Assembly (NCBI GenBank): GCA_963746825.1
Contig: CAVVCU010000007.1
Location: 372,001 to 436,000 of the forward strand
DNA from: JACVRW01 sp963746825
GTDB lineage: Bacteria; Actinomycetota; Thermoleophilia; Solirubrobacterales; Thermoleophilaceae
DNA: 64,000 nt
Direction: 5' to 3'
A program made the position numbers and the translations under genes. Within the stretch, counting starts at the first letter, position 1, and each line of letters begins with the position of its first letter. Shown piece after piece: positions 54,688-63,940 of this stretch. The notes under the pieces were generated by a model. That model searched no databases, was not told where the DNA came from, and saw nothing but the letters and a program-made list of their open reading frames with translations.

Positions 54688-55673
54688 TTCCGCAAACCAT
54701 GCGAGCGGCCCGCCTCTACGGCGTGCGCGATCTGCGCCTCCAAATGGCGCCGGTACCCAAGCCCGAGCCCACTCAGCTGCTGGTGAGCGTGGAGGCATGC
54801 GGGGTCTGCCCCACCGACGCCCGCAAGTACGCCATCGGCGTGAGCGACGGCCGCTATCCCCTGAACCCCGGACACGAGTGGGTGGGCCGAGTGGTGGCCA
54901 CGGGCGACGAGGTCGAGGGCTTTCGGATCGGCGACCAGGTCTACGGCGACACCTATGCGGGGTACGCCGAGTTCGCCGCCATCGACACCCGGCCGGAGGG
55001 CTGGTCGCGCGGCGCGCTTCACACCGAAGGCCTGCCCACCGAACGGGCCGTGTTCGTGGAGCCGCTGGCCGACTGCCTGCACGCCGTGCTCGACCAGGGC
55101 CAGGCCGGCCCGGATGACCGCGTGGCGATCATCGGCGCCGGTTCGATGGGCCTGCAGATGGTGGCCGTCGCCGCGCATGCGGGCACGCGGGTGCTGGCGG
55201 TGGAGCCGCGCGAGGACCGGCGCAAGCTCGCCGAGCGCTTCGGCGCGGAGGCCACCCTCGGCGAGCCGAAATGGGCGAGTCAGGTGCGCGAATGGGCGGA
55301 GAGCGCCGGACCGGACGTGGTGATCCTGACCGTGCCGCGCGCGGAGCTCGTGGCGGAGGCGGTCGAGGCCTGCGGCCCCGGCGGCCGGGTGGTGCTCTTC
55401 GCCGGCTTCGGCGACGAGGGGCAGGCGCTCGTCGACCTCAATCGCCTCCACTACGAGGAGATCGCGCTCGTGGGCAGCGAGTGGGTGGGCGTTCCGCCGC
55501 GCCAGCGCTTCGAGCGCTACGAGCAGGCCCGCGAGCTGCTCGGCGGCGAGGGATTCCCGCTCGAGGAGCTGGTGTCCGACTCGGTGGGCTTCGAGGGGAT
55601 CGAGGGCGCGCTGCGCGCAGTGCGCGAGGGCCACAGCCTGAAGACCATCCTGTACCCGGGGAAACACCGGTGA
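54684..55673 (+). CDS. Zinc-type medium-chain alcohol dehydrogenase
   Basis: 329 residues. Catalytic zinc residues: ACGVCPTDARKYA and GHEWVGRVVATGDEV. NAD(P)-binding Rossmann loop GAGSMGLQMVAVAA, ending near an acidic VEPRED, which favours NAD+. The four-Cys structural zinc loop of classical ADHs is absent (the region reads AEFAAIDTRPEGW). Polyol/sugar-phosphate dehydrogenase function is likely from context. Coupled to the kinase (start) and aldolase (stop, GTGA). Confidence 0.88.
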   Translation: MIPQTMRAARLYGVRDLRLQMAPVPKPEPTQLLVSVEACGVCPTDARKYAIGVSDGRYPLNPGHEWVGRVVATGDEVEGFRIGDQVYGDTYAGYAEFAAIDTRPEGWSRGALHTEGLPTERAVFVEPLADCLHAVLDQGQAGPDDRVAIIGAGSMGLQMVAVAAHAGTRVLAVEPREDRRKLAERFGAEATLGEPKWASQVREWAESAGPDVVILTVPRAELVAEAVEACGPGGRVVLFAGFGDEGQALVDLNRLHYEEIALVGSEWVGVPPRQRFERYEQARELLGGEGFPLEELVSDSVGFEGIEGALRAVREGHSLKTILYPGKHR

Positions 55674-56413
55674 GCGCGCAGCCCCTGCTCGCCGCCGACG
55701 GCCGCTGCCTGGCGGTGGCCATCGACCACCCCCTTTACTCCTGGCCGTGCGCGGGCCTCGAGGATCGCGGGCGGGTGCTGGGTCAGGTCACGGCCGCCGG
55801 GGCCGACGCCGTGATCTCCTCCTACGGGACCCTGCGCGACCTGCGCGAGAGCTTCGGCGCCGCGGCGCCGATCATGAAGCTGGACGTCACCACGATCAGC
55901 GTGGGGGGCCAATATCCGGTGAGCGAGTACGTCCAGGCCTACGCGGTCGAGGACGCGCAGCGCCTCGGTGCCGCGGCCGTGCTCACCTACGTCCAGCTGG
56001 GCGCGCCGTTCGAGCTCGAGGCGCTGCGCACGGCCGCGAGCGTGGCCGCCCGCGCCGACCGCGCCGGGCTCGCCTACGTGTGCGAGATCATGCCCGTGGA
56101 GAGCGCGGCGTACCCCGACCCCGCCGCGCCGGTGGTCATCGCGGCCGCCGCCCGCAGCGCCGCCGAGCTGGGCGCCCACATGGTGAAGACGACCATGCCC
56201 AGCTCGCCGGAGGCGATGCGCGAGGTGGCCGCCTGCGGCGTGCCGGTGATCCTCGCCGGCGGCGACTTCGAGGCCGACGGCGGGGGCCTGCTCGACACGG
56301 TGGCCCGCGCGCTCGCCGCCGGCGCCGCCGGAGTGGCCCACGGGCGCAACGTGTGGGGCCGCGAGGATCCGGGCGCCGCGGTGTCCGCGCTGCGCGAGGT
56401 CGTTCATGGCTGA
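55670..56413 (+). CDS. DeoC/LacD-type class I aldolase family protein
   Basis: 247 residues, TIM barrel. VISSYGTLRDL near residue 45, MKLDVTTISVG, YVCEIMPVES and AHMVKTTMPSS, whose lysine is placed to form the Schiff base, then PVILAGGDF. It should cleave a keto-sugar phosphate. GTG 55670 overlaps the dehydrogenase stop. Exact substrate unknown. Confidence 0.83.
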   Translation: MSAQPLLAADGRCLAVAIDHPLYSWPCAGLEDRGRVLGQVTAAGADAVISSYGTLRDLRESFGAAAPIMKLDVTTISVGGQYPVSEYVQAYAVEDAQRLGAAAVLTYVQLGAPFELEALRTAASVAARADRAGLAYVCEIMPVESAAYPDPAAPVVIAAAARSAAELGAHMVKTTMPSSPEAMREVAACGVPVILAGGDFEADGGGLLDTVARALAAGAAGVAHGRNVWGREDPGAAVSALREVVHG

Positions 56414-57164
56414 GCGCACCGCGCTGGTCACCGGCGCGAGCCGCGGGATCGGCCGCGCCACGGCGCTCGCTCTGGCGGGCGCCGGCGCGCGCGTGCTGGC
56501 CGTGGGCCGCAGCGCCGAGGCGCTCGAGCAGCTCGCCCGCGAGGCGGAGATCGAGCCGATCGTGGCCTCGATCGACTCCCCCGAGGGTTGTGCCGAGGTG
56601 GCGGCCGAAGCCCACCGGCGGGCGGGCCCGGTGACGATCCTCGTGAACAACGCCGGGCGCGGCGGCTACCACGACCGCCCGATCTGGGAGCAGGATCGCG
56701 AGGGGTGGCGCGCATCGATGGACGTGAACCTCGACGCGCCCTTCGAGCTGACCCGCCTGCTGGTGGGCGACATGCTGGCCGCGCGCTGGGGCCGGATCGT
56801 GATGATCTCCTCGACGGCCGGTCAGGTCGGCGCGCCCGCCATGTCCCCCTACTGCGCGTCGAAGCACGGGGTGATCGGGCTGATGCGGTCGGTGGCCCAG
56901 GACGTGGCCGCGCACGGCATCACCTGCAACGCGATCCTTCCCGGCTGGGTGCGCACGGAGATGGCCGACCAGGACGCTCGGCAGGAGGGCGAGCGCCGCG
57001 GACTCAGCGCCGAGCAGGTGTGGGCCGAGCGCGCGGCCGAGAACCCGGCCGGCCGGGTGGCCGAACCCGGGGAGATCGCCGGCGTGGTGGCGTATCTGGC
57101 CTCCGACGCGGCCTCCGCGGTCAACGGGGAGGCCATCACGGTCTCGCTCGGCAGCCCCTGGTGA
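56406..57164 (+). CDS. Short-chain dehydrogenase/reductase
   Basis: 252 residues, classical SDR. Cofactor motif LVTGASRGIGRATAL, NNAG at VNNAGRGGYHD, catalytic MISSTAGQVGAPAMSPYCAS with the YxxxK. Overlaps the aldolase end by 8 bases, so it is last of the kinase operon. Its stop is just ahead of the convergent EamA gene. Confidence 0.9.
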   Translation: MAERTALVTGASRGIGRATALALAGAGARVLAVGRSAEALEQLAREAEIEPIVASIDSPEGCAEVAAEAHRRAGPVTILVNNAGRGGYHDRPIWEQDREGWRASMDVNLDAPFELTRLLVGDMLAARWGRIVMISSTAGQVGAPAMSPYCASKHGVIGLMRSVAQDVAAHGITCNAILPGWVRTEMADQDARQEGERRGLSAEQVWAERAAENPAGRVAEPGEIAGVVAYLASDAASAVNGEAITVSLGSPW

Positions 57165-57165
57165 G

Positions 57166-58017
57166 TCAGCCGAGGGACAGCACGACCATCCCCACCAGCA
57201 CGCCGCCGACCCCGACCAGCTGATACCAGGCCACGCGCTCGCGATAGGCGATCAACCCGACCAGGATCGGGATCAGCGGGTAGGCGGAGGCCGCCGCGCT
57301 GGTGATGGCCACCTCGCCGAGCTCGGCCCCGCGGTTGAACATCAGATAGCCGCATGCGTCGAGCGCGCCGGCGGCCACGCACGCCAGCACGATCGCCCGG
57401 CCCAGCGGGCGCCGGTCGCCGTCGGGGCGGGCCGCGAAGAAGGCGGCCATGAGAGTGACCGCCACCGCGCGGGTGAGCAGGATGGGCAGCAGCCAGCCGA
57501 GGTCCTCGGTCAGGGTGGCGAGGGCGAACACGTAGAGCCCGAACACCACCGTGGCGGCGAGCGCGAGCCGTATCCCGCTCGCCCCCGCGAGGCGCTCGGC
57601 CGCCGGCTCAACCGCCGCCAGGACGATGAACGCCAGCACCAGCGTGATGCCAACGGCCTGCACCGCGGTCAGCGACTCGCCGAGCACGACCACCGCCAGC
57701 ACCACGATCATCGCCCCGTTGGACGAGGCGATCGGGCTGACGATGGCGATGGGGCCCAGCTCGAGTGCCTTGTAGAAGCCGACGTACGCGCCGATCGAGA
57801 GCGCGCCCAGCCCCGCGACCGCCGCCCATTGGCCGCCGCTCAGCGACAGGTCCTCGCCCAGCAGCAGCGCGAGCAGGGCGAGGAGGAGCACCCCCGACGC
57901 CTGGACGATGAGCAGGGTGCGAAAGAAGCCCACACGGCGGGAGGCCTGGACCACGAGGATGTCGGCCACCCCCCACACGAGGGCGGCACTCGCCCCCAGC
58001 GCGAATCCGCTGTTCAC
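57166..58017 (-). CDS. EamA/DMT-family transporter
   Basis: 283 residues with ten membrane spans in two repeated halves (GASAALVWGVADILVVQAS and LALAATVVFGLYVFALATL start them). Glu-bearing loops VVLGESLTAVQAVG and YRERVAWYQLVGV are typical ends of each half. GTG 58017 overlaps the isomerase stop. Substrate unknown, possibly a metabolite of the linked pathway. Confidence 0.88.
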   Translation of the reverse strand: MNSGFALGASAALVWGVADILVVQASRRVGFFRTLLIVQASGVLLLALLALLLGEDLSLSGGQWAAVAGLGALSIGAYVGFYKALELGPIAIVSPIASSNGAMIVVLAVVVLGESLTAVQAVGITLVLAFIVLAAVEPAAERLAGASGIRLALAATVVFGLYVFALATLTEDLGWLLPILLTRAVAVTLMAAFFAARPDGDRRPLGRAIVLACVAAGALDACGYLMFNRGAELGEVAITSAAASAYPLIPILVGLIAYRERVAWYQLVGVGGVLVGMVVLSLG

Positions 58018-58901
58018 GCCCCGGTGGGGGCGGGAACGAGCGCGCGCAGGCGCCGCAGCGCGCCACGCAGGCGCTCGACCTGGTCGCGAACGTCTCCTCG
58101 GTTGTCGAGGCCCTCCATCGCCAGCGGCAGCTCCCGGCCTCCCAGGCCCGCCGCCAGCGCGGACCAGATGGCGGGCAGATCCGCCACGCCTTCGCCCGGG
58201 TAGCGGTAGAGCACCGAGAAGCCGCGACGGTGGTAGCCGTCGTCGTTGTGGATCGACTCGAGCACGAAGTCCTTCACGTGACCGGCCACGGCGAAGGGCG
58301 CGAGCTGCTCCACCACCGGCACGGGATCCTCGAGAGCAGCCACGGGGTTGATCACGTCGAGGAACATCGCCGCCCGCTCGTCGGCCACCGCCTCGAGGAT
58401 GGAGCGGTACTCGGCGGCCGTGAAGTCGGAGTGGTTCTCCAGGGCCAGGGTCACGCCGGCCTCCCGGGCGGCGGGCAGCGCGGCCCCAAGCGCCTCGATC
58501 GCCCAGAGCCGCTCGGCCTCGATCGCCCCGGGAATGCCGCCCAGATCGGCCCGGTAGAAGCTGGAGGTGACGCGCAGGATCGGGCTCCCCAGCGCCACGG
58601 CGCGCTCGAGCCAGCCGGCCACCCGTTCGGCCGCGGCTTCCGGAGGATCGCCGAAGCGGGCCCCGCCCAGGAAATCGCCGGACGCCAGCACGCGCATCCC
58701 GAGGTCCGCGGCCCGGCCCGCCAGGCGCTCCAGCTCCGCGGGCGTGCGCCCGCGCGCGTGATGAAGCGTCAGCTGTACGTACTCGGCCTCCGCCTGCACG
58801 GCCTCCTCGAGCAGGTCCTCGAGCGACAGGTCGCCGGCCTCGAGGCGCAGGTGCCAGCACAGCGTGTCGACGCCCAGCGTCAGCCGCGGTGCCTCGCTCA
58901 C
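58014..58901 (-). CDS. Sugar phosphate isomerase/epimerase (xylose-isomerase-like TIM barrel)
   Basis: 295 residues. Starts LTLGVDTLCWHLRL. Metal-site acid and His residues in LALENHSDF, MFLDVINPV, GHVKDFVLE and LAMEGLDNRG follow the AP-endonuclease-2 family order. It probably interconverts keto/aldo or epimeric forms of the sugar handled by the kinase and SDR genes. ATG 58901 overlaps the SDR stop. Confidence 0.87.
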   Translation of the reverse strand: MSEAPRLTLGVDTLCWHLRLEAGDLSLEDLLEEAVQAEAEYVQLTLHHARGRTPAELERLAGRAADLGMRVLASGDFLGGARFGDPPEAAAERVAGWLERAVALGSPILRVTSSFYRADLGGIPGAIEAERLWAIEALGAALPAAREAGVTLALENHSDFTAAEYRSILEAVADERAAMFLDVINPVAALEDPVPVVEQLAPFAVAGHVKDFVLESIHNDDGYHRRGFSVLYRYPGEGVADLPAIWSALAAGLGGRELPLAMEGLDNRGDVRDQVERLRGALRRLRALVPAPTGA

Positions 58902-59668
58902 GGGCGAATCACCGTTCCGCCGTCCGCCACCAGCGCGGCGCCGGTCACGAAGCTGGCCTCTTCGGAGGCCAGGAACAGGATGCAGTTGGCGATCTCACGC
59001 GCGGTGCCCAGGCGACCCATCGGCGCCACCGCGGCGTACTCGGCCTTCAGCGCGTCGGCGTCCTCGGCATCGGCCAGGAACTGATCGGTCAGCGGAGTGT
59101 CGATCACGCCGGGGCAGATGCAGTTGGCCCTGATGTTGCGGTCGACCACGTCGAGGGCGACGGACCGGGTCAGCTGCAGCACGGCCCCCTTGGAGGTCGT
59201 GTAGGCGCCGTCGTTCTCCCAGGCCACGAACGAGTTGATCGAGCCGACCGTGACGATGGCCCCGCCGTCGGGCATGTGCCTGAGCGCCGCGCGGATGGCG
59301 TAGAACATCCCGGTCACGTTCACGCGCATGATCCGCTCCCAGTCCTCGTCGCTCGTGTCGGCGATATTCGGGGTATGGGGCAGCTCGATGCCGGCGTTGG
59401 TCACGAGCACGTCTATGCGCCCGTGCCGCTCGGCCGCCTGCTCGCAGGCCGAGTCGACGGCGGCGCTGTCGGCCACGTCGAGCTGAATGCCCAGGGGCTG
59501 CGTCCCCGCCGCGCGCTCGACGGCGTCGCAGGTCGCCTCGACGTTGGCGGCGGTGCGCGAGGTCACCACCACGTCGGCGCCCTCTTCGGCCAGCCGGACG
59601 CAGGTCGCGCGCCCGATTCCGGTGCCCGCGCCGGTCACGAACGCGACCCTGCCCTCCATCCGGCTCAC
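58898..59668 (-). CDS. Short-chain dehydrogenase/reductase
   Basis: 256 residues. FVTGAGTGIGRATCV, VTNAGIELPHT, IVTVGSINSFVAWENDGAYT with YTTSK, and the closing CPGVIDTPL are standard SDR marks. It likely oxidises a sugar or sugar acid. ATG 59668 overlaps the stop of the upstream small gene (ATGA). Confidence 0.9.
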   Translation of the reverse strand: MSRMEGRVAFVTGAGTGIGRATCVRLAEEGADVVVTSRTAANVEATCDAVERAAGTQPLGIQLDVADSAAVDSACEQAAERHGRIDVLVTNAGIELPHTPNIADTSDEDWERIMRVNVTGMFYAIRAALRHMPDGGAIVTVGSINSFVAWENDGAYTTSKGAVLQLTRSVALDVVDRNIRANCICPGVIDTPLTDQFLADAEDADALKAEYAAVAPMGRLGTAREIANCILFLASEEASFVTGAALVADGGTVIRP

Positions 59669-60281
59669 AGCGTCTCCTTGCCGAACTCGGAGTACATGCC
59701 GGCGTCCACCAGGCGCACCGGTCCTTCGCGTCGTCGAGGTCGCGCGCGATCTCTTCCAGCGCGGCCCATGAGGGCAGGCCCCACACCGCGATGCCGCGCG
59801 GCTCGGGACCGAGGCGGCCGATGCGGTCGAGCAGCACGTTGAGCTTCAGGTCGCCGTGGGCGCCGGCGCGCTCCTCGTAGGCGGCGCGGACCTCGTCGCG
59901 CCCCGCCCCCTCGGCGAAGTCGAAGAACTCGAGGTAGCAGCGCTCGGTGTCGACCGGCACCGGCTCCAGCAGCGCGTCGTAGGAGCCCCCGCGCTCGATG
60001 CGCGCCGCGAGGCGGAAGGGCTCCTCGAACTGCTCGGCCACGCCGGAGCGAAAGATGCGCTCCCAGTCGTCGAAGCGGTCGAGGCCCTGGTTCTGCGTGT
60101 ACCAGAAGGCGATGTACTCGGGCTCGGGCCCGGTGCGCCACGAGCGGCCCAGGTTGGCCAGCAGGATGTCCTCGGTGTTGTCGCCCGCCCAGCCGGTCTG
60201 GCCCTGGCCGGCCACGGCGTGGAACTGCTCCAGCGAGACGCCGGGACGGCGGCTGATGAACTCGAGGTAGATGAGGCTCAA
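59665..60281 (-). CDS. Conserved hypothetical protein, dimeric-barrel-like (frameshifted)
   Basis: About 205 residues after repair. SLIYLEFISRRPGVSLEQFH and LLEPVPVDTERCYLEFFDFA look like two ferredoxin-like (dimeric alpha-beta barrel/NIPSNAP-type) halves. The frame breaks near 59716-59722, and here one base seems missing, unlike the other breaks; joining gives DPVRLVDAGMYSEFGKETL. TTG 60281 is the start: AGGAGG lies 6 bases upstream and TTGA overlaps the SDR stop. Function unknown. Confidence 0.65.
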
Positions 60282-61084
60282 GTGGTTCCTCCTGGAACTG
60301 TGGTGTCGACGTTGCGGCCGAAGCTGGCGCCCTGGCCGTGGGTGGAGTAGCCGCCGTCGACCACCAGCGTGTGGCCGGTGACCCACGCCGCGCGCACGGG
60401 GTCGCACAGGAAGGCGACGGCTTCGGCAATGTCGCTGGTCTCCCCTACGCGCCCCAGCGGGCTGGCGCTCGCCTCCGACTCCTCCACGCCGGGCAGCGCC
60501 AGCTCGGGCGCCGTGGCCGGCGTCCGAACCGTGCCGGGAGCCACGGAGTTCACACGCACTCCACTCGGGCCGAGCTCGTAGGCCGCGCCCTTCACGAGGC
60601 CGTCGATGGCGGCCTTGGACACCGTGTAGTGCGCGGACTCGTCCCACACGAGCCACGACGCGGTGGACGAGATGAAGACGACGCTGCCCTGCCCGCGCGC
60701 GGCCATGGGCGCGGCAGCGAGCCGGCAGACGTTGAAGGAGCCGTCGAGGTTCACGTCGAGCACGAGCCGCCAGGCGGCCGGATCGAGGTCGAGGAAGTGC
60801 ACGTTGCGATAGACGCCGGCCACCTGCACCGCCGCGTGGAGGGGCCCCTGGTCGCGCTCCACCGCGGCCACCAGGTCCCCGACGGCGTCCCAGTCGCGGA
60901 TGTCGCACTCGTAGGGCACCGCGGCGGCGCCGCTCGCCACGATCGCCTGTGCCGTCTCCTCGCACGAGCGCACGTCGGCCACGGCCAGCTCGAAGCCGTC
61001 CGCCGCCAGGCGCTGCGCCACGTCCGCGCCCATGCCGCGCCCGGCGCCCGTGACGAGCGCCACGCGCTTCCCCGCCTGCGTCAC
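60278..61084 (-). CDS. Short-chain dehydrogenase/reductase
   Basis: 268 residues. LVTGAGRGMGADVAQ, QVAG in place of NNAG, VVFISSTASWLVWDESAHYT with YTVSK, and NSVAPGTVRTPA. An unusual QVAG motif still leaves the catalytic Ser-Tyr-Lys. GTG 61084 overlaps the ATPase stop (GTGA). Confidence 0.88.
   Translation of the reverse strand: MTQAGKRVALVTGAGRGMGADVAQRLAADGFELAVADVRSCEETAQAIVASGAAAVPYECDIRDWDAVGDLVAAVERDQGPLHAAVQVAGVYRNVHFLDLDPAAWRLVLDVNLDGSFNVCRLAAAPMAARGQGSVVFISSTASWLVWDESAHYTVSKAAIDGLVKGAAYELGPSGVRVNSVAPGTVRTPATAPELALPGVEESEASASPLGRVGETSDIAEAVAFLCDPVRAAWVTGHTLVVDGGYSTHGQGASFGRNVDTTVPGGTT
60288..60293 (-). promoter_or_regulatory. Ribosome binding site that fixes a TTG start
   Basis: AGGAGG (minus strand) lies 6 bases before TTG 60281, inside the last codons of the SDR gene. 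No ATG or GTG fits this spacing, so TTG is the start of the small gene. Confidence 0.7.
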
Positions 61085-62235
61085 CCGCCCGGCTCCGGCG
61101 TGACCTCGAGGTCGGGCTCGGCCGCGATCGGCGGCGGCGGGGGCGCGGTCTCCGTGGGCTCGCGCTCGAGCAGCCAGCAGGCGTCGCGGTCCCATTCCAC
61201 GGCCACGGGCTCGTCCACCGCGTGGGGCACCGCCGCCGCCCGGGTCTCGGCCTTCACATGCAGGCCCAGCGCGGGCAACTCGATGCGGTAGGTGAACCCG
61301 CTGCCGCGAAAGGCCACGTCGCGAACCCGCCCCGCCAGCGCGTCGGGAACCCCGTTGGCCCCCGGCCCGGCCACCCGCACCGCCTCGGGACGCAACACGA
61401 GCCACGCGGGCCCCGTCCCGGTCGGTGAGCACGCCACCCGTGTGCGGTGCTCGCCAATGGCGAGCAGCGATTCGCGCGGCCCGGCCTCCACCACCTCGAC
61501 GGGAAGAACGTTGGCGTCGCCCACGAACTGCGCCGCGAACACCGAGGAGGGGCAGCGGTAGACCTCGGTGGGCGTGTCGACCTGCTCGACGTGGCCGTCG
61601 TTCATCACCACGAGCCGGTCCGACAGCGCCATCGCCTCGCGCTGGTCGTGGGTCACGTAGACGAAGGTGGCGCCCGTCTCGCGGTGCACTCGCCGCAGCT
61701 CGACCTCCATCTCGAGGCGGATCTTCAGGTCGAGCGCCGACAGCGGCTCGTCGAGCAGCAGCACAGCGGGCCGGTTCACGAGCGCCCGCGCGAGCGCCAC
61801 GCGCTGCATCTGGCCGCCGGAGAGCTCGTGCGAGCGGCGCTTCTCGTAGCCGTCGAGGCGCACCAATGCCAGCGCCTCGCCCACGCGCGAGCGCTGCTCG
61901 GCCTTGTTCACGCGGGCCACGCTGAGGCCGAAGGCGACATTGCCGAACACGTCGAGATGCGGGAACAGCGTGGGCCGCTGGAAGACCAGGTTGGTGGGAC
62001 GCTTGTTGGCGGGCACCGAGGTCACGTCGTCCCCGTCGATCAGCACGCGCCCCTCGCTCGGGCGCTCGAAGCCGGCGATGATCCTCAGCAGCGTCGTCTT
62101 GCCACAGCCCGAGGGGCCGAGCAGCGTGAGCAGCTCGCCGGGAGCGATGTCGAGCGAGACGTCGTCGAGGGCCGTGACCGCGCCGAAGCGGTGCGTGATC
62201 CCCTCGGCGCGCACGCGCGGCTCCGCAGCGCTCAT
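61081..62235 (-). CDS. PotA-type ABC transporter ATP-binding protein
   Basis: 384 residues. Walker A GPSGCGKTT, Q-loop VFQRPTLFPHLD, signature LSGGQMQRVALARA, Walker B VLLLDEPLSALD and H-loop VTHDQ. A C-terminal TOBE domain (about residues 280-350) completes the spermidine/putrescine/iron-type ATPase. ATG 62235 overlaps the permease stop. With the permeases and binding protein upstream it forms a full importer; polyamine is the family default, but the neighbouring sugar genes suggest another ligand. Confidence 0.92.
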   Translation of the reverse strand: MSAAEPRVRAEGITHRFGAVTALDDVSLDIAPGELLTLLGPSGCGKTTLLRIIAGFERPSEGRVLIDGDDVTSVPANKRPTNLVFQRPTLFPHLDVFGNVAFGLSVARVNKAEQRSRVGEALALVRLDGYEKRRSHELSGGQMQRVALARALVNRPAVLLLDEPLSALDLKIRLEMEVELRRVHRETGATFVYVTHDQREAMALSDRLVVMNDGHVEQVDTPTEVYRCPSSVFAAQFVGDANVLPVEVVEAGPRESLLAIGEHRTRVACSPTGTGPAWLVLRPEAVRVAGPGANGVPDALAGRVRDVAFRGSGFTYRIELPALGLHVKAETRAAAVPHAVDEPVAVEWDRDACWLLEREPTETAPPPPPIAAEPDLEVTPEPGG

Positions 62236-63080
62236 GGCGCTCCCTCGGCCACCGGCGCGAGCGCCAGCGGATCCTCGGCCAGGCCGCGCCCGCGCCGGCG
62301 CCGCTCGCCCCACGCCGCGAGCGCGAAGGTGACCATGAACAGCAGCAGCGTGAACAGCAGCAGCAGCGACGAGATGGCGTTGATGCTCGGGTCGACCGTG
62401 CGCCGCAGGCTCGACCAGATGAACAGCGGCAGGGTCGAGTCCGGCCCGATGACGAAGAACGTGATCACGAACTCGTCGAAGGAAAGCGCAAAGGCGAGGC
62501 AGGCCGCCCCCACGAGGATGGGCCAGACCTGCGGGATGGTCACCCGCCGAAAGACGGTCAGGCGGTTGGCCCCCAGGTCGGTCGCGGTCTCCTCCAGCGC
62601 CGGGTCGAGCCGCTCGAGCGCGGCGCGGGCGATGAGGAAGAAGAAGGGGAACACGTAGACGAGGTGGGCGATCGTGACGGTGACCAGCGACAGCGTCACC
62701 TCCACGCGCGAGAAGGCCACGAGCAGCGCGATACCGATGAACAGCCCGGGCAGCGTGATGGGCAGGAAGAACAGCAGGGCCAGAGGGCCGCGCAGGCGCG
62801 AGCTGGAGCGCGCCAGCCCGTAGGCGGCGAGCGTGCCCAGCAGGAGCGTGATCAGCGCGGAGGAGGTGGCCACGATCAGCGAGTTCTGAGCCGCGAGCCG
62901 GACCTGTGGCGAGTTGAAGATCTCCTCGTACCAGCGCAGCGAGAAGCCCTGGAAGGGGAAGGTGAGCGAGCCGGTGCTGTGCAGGCTGAACAGCACCACG
63001 AGCAGCAGGGGCGCCCACAGGAAGATCACGCCGAGCAGCGTGAAGGCGCCGGCCAGCGGACTGCGCTGGGCCGAGCTCAC
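62232..63080 (-). CDS. PotC-type ABC transporter permease
   Basis: 282 residues with six membrane spans. The coupling loop is ETATDLGANRLTVFRRVTIP. FSLRWYEEIFNSP at about residue 45 is a typical PotC-like segment. GTG 63080 overlaps the PotB-type stop (GTGA). Confidence 0.92.
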   Translation of the reverse strand: MSSAQRSPLAGAFTLLGVIFLWAPLLLVVLFSLHSTGSLTFPFQGFSLRWYEEIFNSPQVRLAAQNSLIVATSSALITLLLGTLAAYGLARSSSRLRGPLALLFFLPITLPGLFIGIALLVAFSRVEVTLSLVTVTIAHLVYVFPFFFLIARAALERLDPALEETATDLGANRLTVFRRVTIPQVWPILVGAACLAFALSFDEFVITFFVIGPDSTLPLFIWSSLRRTVDPSINAISSLLLLFTLLLFMVTFALAAWGERRRRGRGLAEDPLALAPVAEGAP

Positions 63081-63940
63081 GCCGCAAACCTCACGCGATC
63101 GAGCTTGGTCAGGCGCAGGCCAAGCGCGATCAGGGCGTAACACACGAGAAAGCCGGCAAGCATGGCGAAGGAGATGGCCGCCCCGGCGGCGTAGTCGCCG
63201 GTCCCGACGAAGCTCACCTGCACCTGCACGCCGAGCAGGGCGCCGTTGGTGCCGCCGAGGAACTGCGGCGTCACGTAGTCGGCCGCCGAGAGCACGAACA
63301 CGAACAGCAGGGCACTGCCCGCCGGCGCGGCCACCAGCGGGAGGATCACCCGCCGCCAGCGCTGGATCCAGCCCGCGCCGAGATCCTGCGCGGTCTCCAG
63401 GTAGGAGGGCTGCAACGGCGCCAGCCCGGCGTAGAGCACCAGGACCACGTAGGGCAGGTAGATGTGCACCAGCGCGATGATCACCGCGAAGCGGTTGTAG
63501 AGCAGGAAGTCGAGCGGCTGGTCGATCAGCCCGAGCTCGGTCAGCCCGCGGTTGATCAGCCCGTTGCCGCCGAGGATGCTGCGCCACGCGTAGATGCGCA
63601 CCAGATAGCTGGCCAGAAAGGAGGCGACGATCAGGAACAGCACGACCGCCCGCCACCGCCCCGCGGCATAGCGCAGCCAGTAGGCGATCGGGAGGGCGAA
63701 GGCCACGGCGATCACCGCCGACACCGCCCCCACGACCAGCGAGTTGCGTCCGAGCTGGCGGTTCAGGTCGGACTCGGCCACCTCCCCGTAGTTCTCGAGC
63801 GTGAGCGGCGCCTCGACGTCGTACAACGCGCCGGTCAGAAACGAGTAGACGGCGAACGCCGCCAGCGGAGCGATGAAGAAGACGAGCAGGCCGAGCGTGG
63901 CGGGCGCGGCCAGCGCAAGCGAGCCGCGTCTCGCTCTCAT
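63077..63940 (-). CDS. PotB-type ABC transporter permease
   Basis: 287 residues with six membrane spans. Coupling loop ETAQDLGAGWIQRWRRVILP; YLVRIYAWRSILGGNGLIN is a conserved PotB-like stretch. ATG 63940 overlaps the stop of the binding-protein gene (ATGA). Confidence 0.92.
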   Translation of the reverse strand: MRARRGSLALAAPATLGLLVFFIAPLAAFAVYSFLTGALYDVEAPLTLENYGEVAESDLNRQLGRNSLVVGAVSAVIAVAFALPIAYWLRYAAGRWRAVVLFLIVASFLASYLVRIYAWRSILGGNGLINRGLTELGLIDQPLDFLLYNRFAVIIALVHIYLPYVVLVLYAGLAPLQPSYLETAQDLGAGWIQRWRRVILPLVAAPAGSALLFVFVLSAADYVTPQFLGGTNGALLGVQVQVSFVGTGDYAAGAAISFAMLAGFLVCYALIALGLRLTKLDRVRFAA

